64,000 bases of DNA from Hofstenia miamia (lineage: Eukaryota; Xenacoelomorpha; Acoela): positions 1,227,677 to 1,291,676 of the forward strand of contig SCFE01000078.1 of assembly GCA_004352715.1 (NCBI GenBank), given 5' to 3'. The notes beneath the pieces are model-generated. The model saw only the letters and a program-made list of their open reading frames with translations. It had not been told where the DNA came from and ran no database searches. Positions 44,285 through 55,603 of the stretch are shown piece after piece. Within the stretch, counting starts at the first letter, position 1. Each line of letters begins with the position of its first letter. The position numbers and the translations under genes were made by a program.

Positions 44285-44512
44285 GAAGGGCTCATACCCT
44301 AGATACTACTAACATGATTTTCAATAATGATTTTTATTGGTTAAATCAAAAAAAATTTCGGCAAAATATTTAAAAAAGTTAAAAACTGAATTGCATTTTT
44401 AGGGTCTAATATTTCAATATTTTCAAAATTTTTCGCGGGGCTTCGCTAAGCTTTTGTGACGCACTTGATCATGACTGAGACGCCCCCGTCAAAAATCCTT
44501 CGTACACCCCTG
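44285..44512 (+). mobile_element. hAT-like relic, right end preserved
   Basis: Ends GTCAAAAATCCTTCGTACAC followed by CCCTG, a hAT-type terminus, with internal sequence matching the relic at 3884-4040. A diverged copy of the last 60 bases recurs at about 46250-46310 at the start of the duplicated block. Confidence 0.5.
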
Positions 44513-44709
44513 TATACTACAGGTGTTTGTCGTGCTTTGCAATACTGAAATATTTGCAAGATCTGAGTAAATTTTGAGAGAACATTAAAAAAGCAATTCA
44601 ATTAATTTGGAAAATTATTGTTAGATGGCAATTATAAAAGAACAACATTTGATGTAAACAAATAAGTAAAATGTAATACTAAACACATGGGAATAAATAT
44701 CCATACATG

Positions 44710-45105
44710 TAAAGATGTGCCGGGATCCGGTAAAGTCGGCAATTACACAACCGGATCCGGCTATCCGGTAAAAGTTAACTTGTTTATCGGATTTCACCGG
44801 ATAACATATTCTGAGGTAAAACTTGATTTAAAAATCAAAATTTCGAGGAAAAATTATTATATTTTTCCATGATATGGAAGTCGTCATGCAACAAAACAAG
44901 TTTTTCTGACTTATTAGGACGTAGTCTATTTAATATGGGGAAAATATTTATTTAATTCCATTCGCAAGAGGTCGATGTTTATTGAGAAATAAAGTCGTTC
45001 GTCAGTAATAAATTGAACGATCTATTATCCGGTATCCGGCAGTCAAATTATCCGTAATTATTCGGTATTGGGTATATTCAATTCACTACCCAGATCTCCT
45101 CCCTA
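44710..45105. mobile_element. hAT-type MITE rich in CCGGATCC motifs, copy A
   Basis: Starts TAAAGATGTGCCGGGATCCG and ends CAGATCTCCTCCCTA; subterminal arrays of ATCCGG/CCGGAT run inward from both ends. Flanking octamers CATACATG (44702-44709) and CATATATG (45106-45113) agree at seven of eight positions. It is 396 bp, has no transposase, and lies about 50 bases downstream of the splice donor of exon 1. Confidence 0.7.
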
Positions 45106-45154
45106 CATATATGTATTGAGAATTAAATTCAATGAAATTCTTGAATAAACTCAC

Positions 45155-45437
45155 ATGTATGTGACTGCAGAAGTTGTTCCAAACAACGTAGACTGTCTTC
45201 CCGTGTAGAAGCAGTTGGATGGCTTAACCTGGAAATGAGATCGGAAACAGATCGATTCCTTTGATCACGTAATTGCTGGTCTTCTTCATCGACCATTTGA
45301 TTACGGATTATTAATGATTTATGAGTGAAGGAGGCATTGGTGAGATTTAATTGCTTGGGAAGTTTTCTTCCCACTTTTAGCTTAACTTTCTTAAAGTCTT
45401 CAATCTTTTTTTTATTCTTTTTTGCTTTCTTACCCAT
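45155..45437 (-). CDS. TEX10: TEX10/Ipi1-like protein, first coding exon (copy A)
   Basis: Begins MGKKAKKNKKKIEDFKKVKL, then KVGRKLPK, matching the human TEX10 start (basic leader, then FQKVKLKVGKK), and continues to SVSDLISRLSHPTASTREDS, aligning with the DLLSQMHHYNAGVKQSALLG region. It ends at a perfect donor, CAT|GTGAGT, at 45154. The last base supplies position 1 of the codon completed by CT at 38778-38777, so copy A joins the large exon cleanly. The leader has a dense Lys run, a probable nucleolar signal. An identical exon lies 1756 bases upstream at 46911. Confidence 0.85.
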
Positions 45438-45569
45438 GGTATAAATTTTCTAAAAAGAAGTCAATATATCTCGACATAAACGAACTGTCCATTATAATAT
45501 AAAGCCTGAAGGTTCCTTCAATACAAAAACATGAGACTATGCACGATATATTAGAATACATAATGAGTN

Positions 45570-46250
45570 TGAATCCTGCACGGGTAAGAAAACAAACTAG
45601 ATGAATTCATTATCGCCTTTGTTCAGATGCATATGCTGTTGCGACTTACTCAAAACCATAAGACATCCACTGAAACAATGCCAAATGTATGAATTATGTT
45701 AAGTGCTAACTTCTTAAAATTACAAATATTCAATAAGCCCGTGAAAATTCAATTTGATTGATATCATTTCTACTAGAACATCATACATAGCCACATGCAC
45801 AAATGGATCTATAATAGTAAGTGGTGTGAACTAAGATCTAATAATGAATAATGTTTCAGCTGTAAATTTAGGCCACTTAAGTAATACAAATATTGTTGTA
45901 GAAACATGTATAGCTCATTTCATATTTTGTATTGATTAATTGAAATGTTTATCATTTTTAAGATAAATTGATTTCGCTTACACATTCAAAGGACTTTACT
46001 TATGATGTCTTAAACAATGATTTCGTGACGTCAGGAAGATCAGAAAACCACGAAGTATTCCAGAATTTCTACTACATGAAAATACTCCGACCAATGCAAT
46101 AACAATGAACGGATTTTATCATTTAGACCATCCTCCTCACTCAGCTGATATTTGGCAAATTATTGTATTTTTATTAAAAAACACCTGGTGCAATCACTTC
46201 GAAACATCATATAAATTAAAGACTTATCCCAATCAGATCTTCTAAACGCT
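45570..46250. other. Spacer between the two exon-1 copies
   Basis: Begins immediately after the single N. It has no match to the sequence left of copy A and no supported gene. If the duplication is an assembly effect, this is the alternative-haplotype left flank of copy B. Confidence 0.4.
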
Positions 46251-46466
46251 TCCGACAAAAATGCTTCGTAAACCTCTGTATACTACAAGTGTTTGTCGTT
46301 ATTTGAAAAATTGAAATATTTGCAAGATCTGAGTAAATTTTTAGGAATACTATTCTTTTAATTTGGAAAATTATTGATAGATGGCAATTTTAAAAGAACT
46401 ACATTTAATATAAAATAAAAAGTAAAATGAAATTAAACATATGCGAATAAAAAATATCCATACATG

Positions 46467-46861
46467 TAAAGATGTGCCGGGATCCGGTAAAGTCGGCAAT
46501 TACACAACCGGATCCGGCTATCCGGTAAAAGTTAACTTGTTTATCGGATTTCACCGGATAACATATTCTGAGGTAAAACTTGATTTAAAAATCAAAATTT
46601 CGAGGAAAAATTATTATATTTTTCCATGATATGGAAGTCGTCATGCAACAAAACAAGTTTTTCTGACTTATTAGGACGTAGTCTATTTAATATGGGGAAA
46701 ATATTTATTTAATTTCTTTGCGCGAGGTCGATGTTTATTGAGAAATAAAGTCGTTCGTCAGTAATAAATTGAACGATCTATTATCCGGTATCCGGCAGTC
46801 AAATTATCCGTAATTATTCGGTATTGGGTATATTCAATTCACTACCCAGATCTCCTCCCTA
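46467..46861. mobile_element. hAT-type MITE, copy B
   Basis: Same element and same flanking octamers as copy A (CATACATG / CATATATG), one base shorter. Because the flanks are copied too, it arose with the block and not by an independent insertion. Confidence 0.7.
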
Positions 46862-46910
46862 CATATATGTATTGAGAATTAAATTCAATGAAATTCTTGA
46901 ATAAACTCAC

Positions 46911-47193
46911 ATGTATGTGACTGCAGAAGTTGTTCCAAACAACGTAGACTGTCTTCCCGTGTAGAAGCAGTTGGATGGCTTAACCTGGAAATGAGATCGG
47001 AAACAGATCGATTCCTTTGATCACGTAATTGCTGGTCTTCTTCATCGACCATTTGATTACGGATTATTAATGATTTATGAGTGAAGGAGGCATTGGTGAG
47101 ATTTAATTGCTTGGGAAGTTTTCTTCCCACTTTTAGCTTAACTTTCTTAAAGTCTTCAATCTTTTTTTTATTCTTTTTTGCTTTCTTACCCAT
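46911..47193 (-). CDS. TEX10: TEX10/Ipi1-like first coding exon (copy B)
   Basis: Encodes exactly the same 94 residues and has the same GTGAGT donor as the exon at 45155. If the duplication is real, it could act as an alternative first exon with its own promoter giving an identical protein; if not, it is the same exon assembled twice. Confidence 0.75.
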
Positions 47194-47325
47194 GGTATAA
47201 ATTTTCTAAAAAGAAGTCAATATATCTCGACATAAACGAACTGTCCATTATAATATAAAGCCTGAAGGTTCCTTCAATACAAAAACATGAGACTATGCAC
47301 GATATATTAGAATACATAATGAGTT

Positions 47326-47984
47326 AGAAATTGTAATATATTTAGATGCTCAATCCCAATCATAAAAGCATGTAATAGCAATGGAAAAAGTATTCCAATG
47401 TATATCAATTCAATGTATGATTAAAAAGTTCGGTGAGATATCTTAATACATTTGCGCTACCCGAAAAAGCTACAGAAACAATTTTGAAAATAAATAGTAA
47501 GGTTAATGGACATCGGGATATTAAATTTTGAAAATCTTAACAATACCTTACCCATAGTATATCCACATACAGGTTAACCATCACTGGTCCAGCAATCAGT
47601 ATTTCGACACAATCGGTAATCCGACAATAATTTTTTCCACAGGCTAACTTACTAAGGCGAAGGGGAATTCCTTTCATTAATCAACTTGTACTGTTTTATA
47701 GGATATTTTAATTTTAAAATGAGGTAGTTAGCTAAAGGGTTTGGTGTATTCTAATCCGGCAACCTTTCAGGCCCCAATAATGCCGGATCGGTGATGGTCA
47801 ACTGTGCATTCCATACTTCTTTGTTGAGTTTGCCAATTGCATTTTATAAGAATTCCTTTGTACGTATATTTTGGCTCACAATAAATGGGAACATGACATC
47901 ATTTTAATTATCTCATCACTAATCTTTTCAGTAGAAGCTCGAATTTAATGAAGCGAAATAAAATTAAAAATAAATAATTGAAGC
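47326..47984. other. 5' flank of the TEX10-like gene
   Basis: Unique AT-rich sequence that should contain the TEX10-like promoter. I see no TATA box placed convincingly; ATCCGGCA...GCCGGAT words near 47755-47790 look like transposon debris. Confidence 0.35.
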
Positions 47985-48790
47985 CTTTTATTGATGCGCA
48001 GAATAATCACAAGAGTGATAACCAATTTTATCGAATGGCTTTGATTTCAAAGAATGCCGCAATAAAGGAAACTTATATTGCTGTAAAACGACAAACATTT
48101 ACTGGATAAAACATTACACGAACAATTAACAAGTATAATATTCCCAAAATGTGTTTCATAAAAGGAATCTTAACTGACATTAACGAATTAAAAATTGATA
48201 ATCAAATTACGACAGAAAAAACAAAAATAATAGACCACCTAAACACAACATTTAAAGAACTTTGCAACTTCAATTTCGCAATCTACGTGAACGACATAAT
48301 CCAAAATGTAAAATATAGTAAAATTGATCAATATGCAGATGATACCTGTCTCTTAAGTACTAATATAAATGCCTTTAATGCAACTAAAGACCTGCAAAAC
48401 GATATAGAAAATGTAACAAAATATTTCACAAATAATCAACTGAACTAAATATTGAAAAAACACAATTTATAATATTCTCTCCTAAAACATTCAAATGTTT
48501 CACAAAAAACACTGAACTTAATATAAATCATGTACCAATAAAGCAAAGTGAATTCATCAGCTATTTAGGTGTTGAAATCGACTATGATTTAAATTTCGAA
48601 CAATACTTAATGTCAAAAATTCTTATGCTTAGATAAACATTATAATAGCTTTCACCACACAGCAACTAAGATATGGAATAACTTAGATCATGAAATTCAA
48701 ATAGAAAAAAAACAAGAAATTCAGAAAAAAATTGCGAAGATTCCTCTTTAATAGACAATGCATTCTTAACTACAATAACACACTACACAC
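47985..48790 (+). mobile_element. Degenerate LINE, same family as 14687-16330
   Basis: Plus-strand fragment: linker residues ITTEKTKIIDHLNTTFKELC run directly into YVNDIIQN, so the reverse-transcriptase fingers and PQGS block are deleted; then comes the catalytic YADDTC box (about 48330-48350) and, in another frame, TQFIIFSPKTFK and SYLGVEID. The tail SFHHTATKIWNNLDHEIQIEK (about 48650-48710) is the counterpart of SRLWNDLNLEIKKEQ at 14.7 kb. A CA microsatellite follows the 3' end. Confidence 0.8.
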
Positions 48791-48820
48791 ATTCGAAAAT
48801 TTTGTATAGCGCTAGAAAGC

Positions 48821-48838
48821 CACACACACACACACACA
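48821..48838. repeat. (CA)n microsatellite at LINE 3' end
   Basis: Nine CA units directly downstream of the LINE tail; many LINEs end in such simple repeats. Confidence 0.85.
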
Positions 48839-48848
48839 TTACAATTAG

Positions 48849-49073
48849 ACAGGGTGTCCATAAAGTCTGGAACAATAAAATTTCATAATTTCGCCACTAT
48901 CTAAATAAGTGAACTTCTTTCCGGATAAAGTACATTAAATTTTTAAATTAAGCGTTCATAGCCACTGAAAACTATAAGTTTAAATCTTTCTTGAAGCAAA
49001 AAATATAAATAATTTTACTGCCTACATTGAAAAATAGTTAATTTCCTGTGTCCAGACTTTACGGACACCCTGT
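48849..49073. mobile_element. 225-bp MITE with long terminal inverted repeats
   Basis: ACAGGGTGTCCATAAAGTCT at the left and the inverted ACAGGGTGTCCGTAAAGTCT at the right, identical but for one base. No coding capacity. Terminal CAGGGTGTCC and a TA near each end suggest a Tc1/mariner-type source, but the target duplication is not exact, so the superfamily is uncertain. It is inserted immediately after the LINE tail and CA repeat. Confidence 0.85.
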
Positions 49074-50960
49074 ATTATATATATTTTATTATTATAAATT
49101 TACTTTGATTCCTTGTTTTGACTCTTATAGTTATTTTGTCTGCTATGTACAGTTCTTTAATTATACTGTTATCCGTGTACGATTTTCAGTAATTATTGAG
49201 TCTGCTCTGTACAAATAGCATAGTAAATTTGAAAGGAAAATTTCTCAATAAATATTGCGAAAATTAAGGGAATAGCCTGAAACTTTGATATACGATAGGT
49301 TTGAATCTGTATATTAACATATATGAGTATCGGCCTCATCTTGTAAATATTCATGGAGAAAACAAGTGTTCGCACTGTACTGTAATATGGTAAATTGTTT
49401 CAATTATAGGTTCTGCACGCCTATTTCAAATTTTACATTGTACATAGTGGACACAATTATAATAATTATTATGTTAATCTCTTAAATCAATCAAAACAAC
49501 TTACAATGATAAATAGAAAAAAAACATGCATTTTGGAATGTTTGACATATTTACATCCTTGAAGTATATATATATATATATATTATAAGTAACTTGTATA
49601 TTTTATAATGTATCGCTGTATCAGATAACGAAAATTCGATTATCAATAATTATATCAGAAATCATGATGCATAAATTTTGTTCTTTAATGTAAGTAATAT
49701 TCTTAACTACATTTTGGATCTTATGAAAATTGGAAAATTGCAGTTCTTCCCTGAAGAAAGCAGATAGCTTTGATTGTTTTCGCAAAGGAAAGTCGTGATA
49801 ATTATTATTGAATAAAGGGAAATCTATTCTACTTCAAGATCAAGACTTCCCCAGAAGTAAATTAGCATAACATTCATGGACTATATTTTAACAAGTGATT
49901 GAAATATACGTACTAAAAATGCATCTCACTATCATTATAGTCAATTTAAGGTTGTCATGGTCAAGAATTTCAATTTTCACTGATTTTCTTTTGCAACTTT
50001 TGTCTAGCAATGACAAGGAGCAAAGGCTGTTCTAGTATGAAGAAATGTACAGAATAATAAATGTCAAAATAATAGCAGACAGAAATCTAAGTAGCATTTG
50101 TCAAAAACAGCGTGAATGTGATTTAACAAACTACATATATAGTACAATGAAACGATATTATTCATCAATAGAAAGCATCAACACAAATTAAATACGTAAC
50201 CGTTCAAATTTCAAAACAGTTACTTAATTGAGTTTTCCACTTGTGTTTAAAAGTTAAATTTTTATATTAATTATGAATCAGTTAGCAATTATTAATATTT
50301 CATTAATAGGGTGGCAAATGACAAAAAATCTGAAGCAAAAAATATAAGAATTTCGAATGATGAACCGTGTTTGAATTCCTTGGTTATCTAAGAATTGACA
50401 AATAAAATATATATCACATTCCAATAATAATGACAAAAGGCGATCATCTTAATGATGACATTTTCCAAAACACAACGTAGAAGTAGAAATGTTCTTTTAC
50501 AATATGTTTATGATGACAACCAGAATACTGAGTCGGCTTAGCCACCTATTTTTATCGGTATTTTGACTGAATTTTAAATAATTAATCAAAAAATTATTAC
50601 AATTCAGTTAGAATGGAATGGTATTAGGCTTATTCAGTTTAGTACCAAAATTTGCAACTCTAGTAATGTTAACAAACCTTAAGAGAATTCAAGTTTTGCT
50701 GTGGGTACAAAACCAGCATGAATTTAATTGCTCTATTAATTGAACATAGAATGTAGTTGCATATGCCTATGTGATTTGAAACTTTATAAGTGTATAATTG
50801 TCAAAAATTTCAAGGTAATAAATTGGTTTCAAGAGTAAATTAATTATATATGTATTACAGAAATGAGTACATGTTTATAGAATTTTTGTGCGCATAACTA
50901 CAAGAAACACAAAATTGTAATGAAATTTCGAAATTTGCAATTTATGATTGGGAACAGATT
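49074..50960. other. Intergenic, nothing recognised
   Basis: About 1.9 kb, AT-rich, with a short TA tract at about 49567-49583. No supported gene. Confidence 0.45.
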
Positions 50961-51213
50961 CAGTGGCGCGTGTAGGGGGGCCAGTCGCCCTTTTCTGGGG
51001 CCAGCTGCGAACATTTAAGAAAAATGTTCGCTTTTCCTCAAAAATAAAAATTGTTCACCTTAATTCAAGATGTTAGCAATCGATTTGCTACTAATAACAG
51101 ACGATTACACGTTGTGTAAGCTTACTTGTTTTCAAAAAACTTTTTTTGCAATTTTTTTCTGTAAAAATGGGTGTCATTCCCCTCCCGTTTTAAAAACCCT
51201 AAACGCGCTACTG
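50961..51213. mobile_element. 253-bp hAT MITE with 8-bp target duplication
   Basis: Left end CAGTGGCGCGTGTAGGG, inverted right end CAGTAGCGCGTTTAGGG. Flanking octamers AACAGATT (50953-50960) and AACACATT (51214-51221) match at seven of eight positions. A plus-strand open frame starting inside the MITE (51070) runs out of its right end to 51549; its first part is therefore transposon, not gene. Confidence 0.8.
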
Positions 51214-54200
51214 AACACATTTATCAGCCGAACATATCCTGAAATATCACAACATATTAAAATTAAATCATTGAATATCAAACATCCTATTACTAAATTG
51301 GATGACATTTTTAGAAATATTCTATATTATAAAGTGGGCATTCTTTCAGTAAAACATGATGAATTTGCTATCAGTGCAGCTCGCATTCTCAAATTCGCAA
51401 CGAGCGTCATGAGTCAGTATATTCAGATAATCTTCAGGCCTTTTTTCAGATGCGTAAGTACAGTACTGAGGGGCTCAGTTGAAGCATTGGTTTTTTCATA
51501 CATGAATATATTTCCACTATCGATTTTAGCAATTGAGTTGTATAACTAGAGGGGAGTCGGCAAAGACAGATAAATATGTCGGTTATGTTGGTTTGTCTAA
51601 CACCGAACACTTACGATGCAGTTTAGATCAAACTTCTCCATATATGCTGTTTCAAAGTTGTATATTTGCAAATACTAGCCATGGTTTTGAATACTCCAAA
51701 CAAGTTTACAAAAATATAGTACCGTAGATCTTTGTATATAAATCGACTTCAGTGAATCTGATTTTTATTCAAAATACAAATTGAATTTAAATTGCAAATT
51801 TAATTTAAGGCCTTTTGTCATTTAAAGCCAGGGTCAACATTTAAATGGTATGCCATTTCAATTATATTTACCATTTTTAAACTTGGTAAATTTTTCGAAG
51901 AATACCCTATAGTAGACTACGTCATTTCAGCAGTTAAAAAAATCAGAAATTACTTCTAAGCTGTCCTAAGCTGACCAGGTAAGAAGAATTACGTTTTTAA
52001 TGATATACACAGCTTTTGATAATTTTCGCGAAATTTGCCATGAAATTTTTATGCGCTTTATCCTGTGCAGCATGCGCAGAAGGAGGTCTCTCCAAGGCTG
52101 GGTATCAGTCCAACAACAGAAAATATTTTCTCAAAACATTATAGAAAGATTGATTCATTTTGAAGAATTTATATTCTCGTCTGAATTGAATTTGAATTGA
52201 ATATTTAAAATAATATAAATGGGATACACTGGTCGACTTCGTTAAAAACAGGTCTAAATAAAGCGAGGAAAACAGCCTAACTCTTGCATAACTCGACTCA
52301 TCTCCGTATAATTTATTGTCGACAGTATATGTTCAGATCTAAATCCTCCCTGAGTGTGTTGGTAGCATGTGCAACTTAACTGTTTGATATTTTTGTTTGT
52401 GTTTGAAGTTGAAAAACTGTAAAAAAAATAGATTACGATTTTCAAAGGAATGTTATTGTCAGCAGCTCCACTCAAAATATTTAAAGCGTAAAACAATGTC
52501 TACAGCTGCAGACAACACTGTTTCACTGTTCCTCGGGCAGCTTGCGATCATTTCCGTTATCAAACTTCAGTTAAAAACTGCACAGATCCTATTTGGTCAA
52601 GGTATCTGAAAAGAAAGAAGCCTAAAAGCACATTATTAAACTATTCGAATGTTTTCAAAGAACATATCGACGAAAAAGAATCAAATAGGGATTGTCTCTA
52701 TTATCGCCTTTATAACAGCAATTACTCCGCCGCTATTTATTCGAAAATTTTCTCGGTTTTGTTCTGACTCTTGTATAAGTTTACCTCTCTCTCTCTCTCG
52801 TTATTAAAAATATTTTCCGCAAAAAATCATCGACTTATACACGGTAATCCATTGTAAGCTATTGCTAGTCGAAATGAAATGAATCGTTTGCGATTATTTA
52901 TTAGAACGCATGAAATATTGAATATCCAACTGCAAATATCAAGAAAATATATTTTACAAAATTTACTTTATTAAGTATAGTATGAAAAACAATTCAATCA
53001 TTATTGCGTTTCTAGTCTTTTCAAACAATTAAGACGCAATTTTGATAAAAGAAACTGCTGTTTCGCTTCGAATAAATGTCAGCTGCAGCAATTGTGAGAA
53101 ATATTGTTAAGAGCGTGTCTTGGATAAAATACTGTATTCCCAACTTTTTTATGATCAATAACCCCATTATATATTCTCATACTCAAAACTAAATTCAAAC
53201 TTTTTGATTGAAACTTAAAGAGAACATTGAAGTGAAATAAATAATTTCAAATCAATTTAAAAGTATAGTATTTCAATGTGATTTTATTCTGCTGTAATCT
53301 GGTTACAGATAAAAATTTTAATCACATTGACATTCACGTCTGCTATATGAGAATAAAAGTGACACTTCATTCATGCCTCAAATACGACTGGGCTATCGGA
53401 GAAAAGTTCTTAACCAATTATGGAATCGATGTTCGGAAAAAACCCAGTGAAAAAATATATTCAAATATATTAAATTCTCAATGTATGCAGTCAGGTTCTG
53501 CAACATCAGGACATTGCAGTGCTACAAACGATTGTTTATTTAAGTATTAAAAATATATTTGTTCTGGGAACCATTTTTACTTAAAGTTTTTTAGAGTCTG
53601 GTCTCTTTCGAGCGAATTGTTATACACATGTGACTTTCTTCAAAATTCCAGAAAAATTCCCAGAGGGTTTCAATTGGAGAGTAACATCGGGGAATTGATT
53701 AAATCCGACCCGATTTTGAGTTCGGATAATGATTGAGAGAAACGTCAACAAGGCTTAGATTGGTTGATCCAAAATTTACTGATGTTAATCACCACGCAAT
53801 ATGAGGATCCATGACATTAAGTAATACCAAAGAATGTCTATGATTACTAGGGCAACCAAAAGTTAATTAAGTTCATATTTAAGCACAAATTCTAATTGTT
53901 TCCAGAGTTGTAAAATACGCTTTAAAAGATTGGGTAGGGTTTAATTAAAAAGTTATTAAGTTAACAAAAAGTTGAAATTTCACTTAAAGATTAATACAGT
54001 TAATAATCTGTTAAGTTAATAAAGTAAATTTTACAAATTGATTGTTTAAAACAATAGCCAAATCTTAAATTAACAATGAAGTACGGGATTATGGTTAATT
54101 AATTCGTGTTAACCTATTACAGGAGTGAGAAAGAAGGGGATTTTTTTCAATTTGAGCAACATGATCTTGAATTTACATTGAAAATAATTTAACAATTATC

Positions 54201-55483
54201 TAGGCGAATAAGTTTATTTGTGTTAGCCACTTATGGGATTATGATTTTGCACAGCAACGGGTTAACCTCTACAGGGAGTCACTAGATCAGTCCGTAATTT
54301 TTACTGGTAGTCAAATTTACCCAAAGGGTACGCTTTTCATTCCACATCATGAGCATCTTAACTAGGATTTTTTTCAAAAACGTAAATGTTATAAATAAAA
54401 TGTTGAAAAAATGAATGTAAATTGTATTCGAAATGTTATTGTAAATTTTTTAAATTTCTTAATGGCAGCAATGAAAATGTTATTCTCGAGTATGGCCGGC
54501 GGTACGAGTAAGGGTGGGTATGGGTAAAAAAGTATTTTTTATCGGATGGGTGCGACATTAAAAAAGCTCTACCCGCATATCACTAATCTCAGCATGAATA
54601 TAATTGACAGAAAGATATAAGAGTTAACTACAACATGTTATATTGCAGTTGATTAGTTCGTTGAAAGTTATTCCACAATAAATGACCAATAATTTCAAAT
54701 TTAATTTAGAAATTATATAATATAGGCGTATAGCCAACTGTGATAATAAATATAGAGAATTTCCAACAGCTGCACATTGGATAACGTCCAGTATACCAGT
54801 CGATCGTATTTGTAACAGAGAATTATATCTGGAAATCGAAACAGCAATGAATTTTGGGAGATCGACTCGCTAGACGAAATCAGCGGGCGCTAGTTGGAAA
54901 TAATGCACGCTGGTATTCATAATAAACAGGAAATTACAAAATTTGTAAATTAGAAATACGAATGAACACAAAGAAAAGTCATTTATGTTGCAAAATTGGA
55001 AAGAATTAACGCACTGGTGGCAAAACATAACTTTTAACAGTTGTCATATTTTCGACAATTTGATACGTTGTAACAAATTTAATACTAACATGTACACGTA
55101 GACAAATAGAGGAATTGTCTGCAATTGAAACACCACGTTAGCTTACACGAAATTTTAAAAAAATATAAACCAACGGAACAAATATCACTCTTGTTTATTG
55201 CTTAGTGTTTACTATGATTTATTACAGTTTAATTTCCATAGTAGATATAGATTCTATTCCACCATAAACTAAATAATTGATCATATAATTATTGTATCAG
55301 CTATTAAATTTGTGAAAGAATTATCTTAAAATAAGAAATAAATTAACAATTCCTGTCTTCAAATTTTTAATGAATGTATGTATAAATTTAAATAATCCTA
55401 TAACGATATTACGCTATAAAAAATGTCTAATGCTGTTTTGACAATCACATCTCAACGAATCATGTATGTATTTAACATTTCAG
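51214..55483. other. Intergenic or intronic DNA with unsupported ORFs
   Basis: An open stretch at 51214-51549 encodes ISRTYPEISQHIKIKSLNIK and IRFAT-like helical text; it might be a relic but has no identified family. Another at 53278-53550 encodes LHSCLKYDWAIGEKFLTNYG, also unrecognised. A zone at about 53850-54110 is rich in AAGTTAA/TTAACTT words. A GGGTATGGGTA patch near 54515 and ACCCGCATATCAC near 54572 look like hAT debris. A (CT)n tract lies at about 52786-52798. Confidence 0.35.
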
Positions 55484-55603
55484 TTTCTACAGCGAATTGG
55501 TTGGTGCAATGACACCTAAATATATTGAGGTGTCCTTGGCCGGGAGGAATTTAATTGAGCCATTCTTTAAAAAGGAATGTTGGATTAGAATCATGTTGCA
55601 AAG
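55484..55603 (+). CDS. Internal exon of an unrecognised gene
   Basis: A 120-base exon with a strong acceptor (TGTATTTAACATTTCAG, ending 55483) and donor (CAAAG|GTAAAA). The only open frame reads FYSELVGAMTPKYIEVSLAG, then RNLIEPFFKKECWIRIMLQ; the other two frames are closed. Composition and the length divisible by three are typical of a real coding exon. I do not recognise the protein. Partner exons were not identified in the several kilobases on either side, which are plausible introns. The long gene-poor stretch 49-61 kb may belong to this gene. Confidence 0.6.

Larger units (their letters stand above)
44490..47325. repeat. Duplication of the TEX10-like first-exon region
   Basis: 44490-45568 and about 46250-47325 are two copies in the same orientation. 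From about 44700 (46457) onwards they are nearly identical, differing at one short cluster (about 44958 versus 46713); the first 200 bases of each are visibly more diverged. Copy A stops at a single N (45569), in the middle of sequence that simply runs on in copy B. The most economical reading is two haplotypes or contig ends laid side by side. A true recent duplication with a gap remains possible. Confidence 0.85.

Noticed and set aside
44687-44872. Open frame present twice (also 46441-46629) that looks like a duplicated small gene
   Set aside because: It lies within the CCGGAT-rich hAT MITE and is repeated only because the whole block is repeated.
51070-51549. 159-codon open frame as a gene
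   Set aside because: The first 48 codons are hAT MITE sequence and the rest has no recognised motif, so at most a relic remains.
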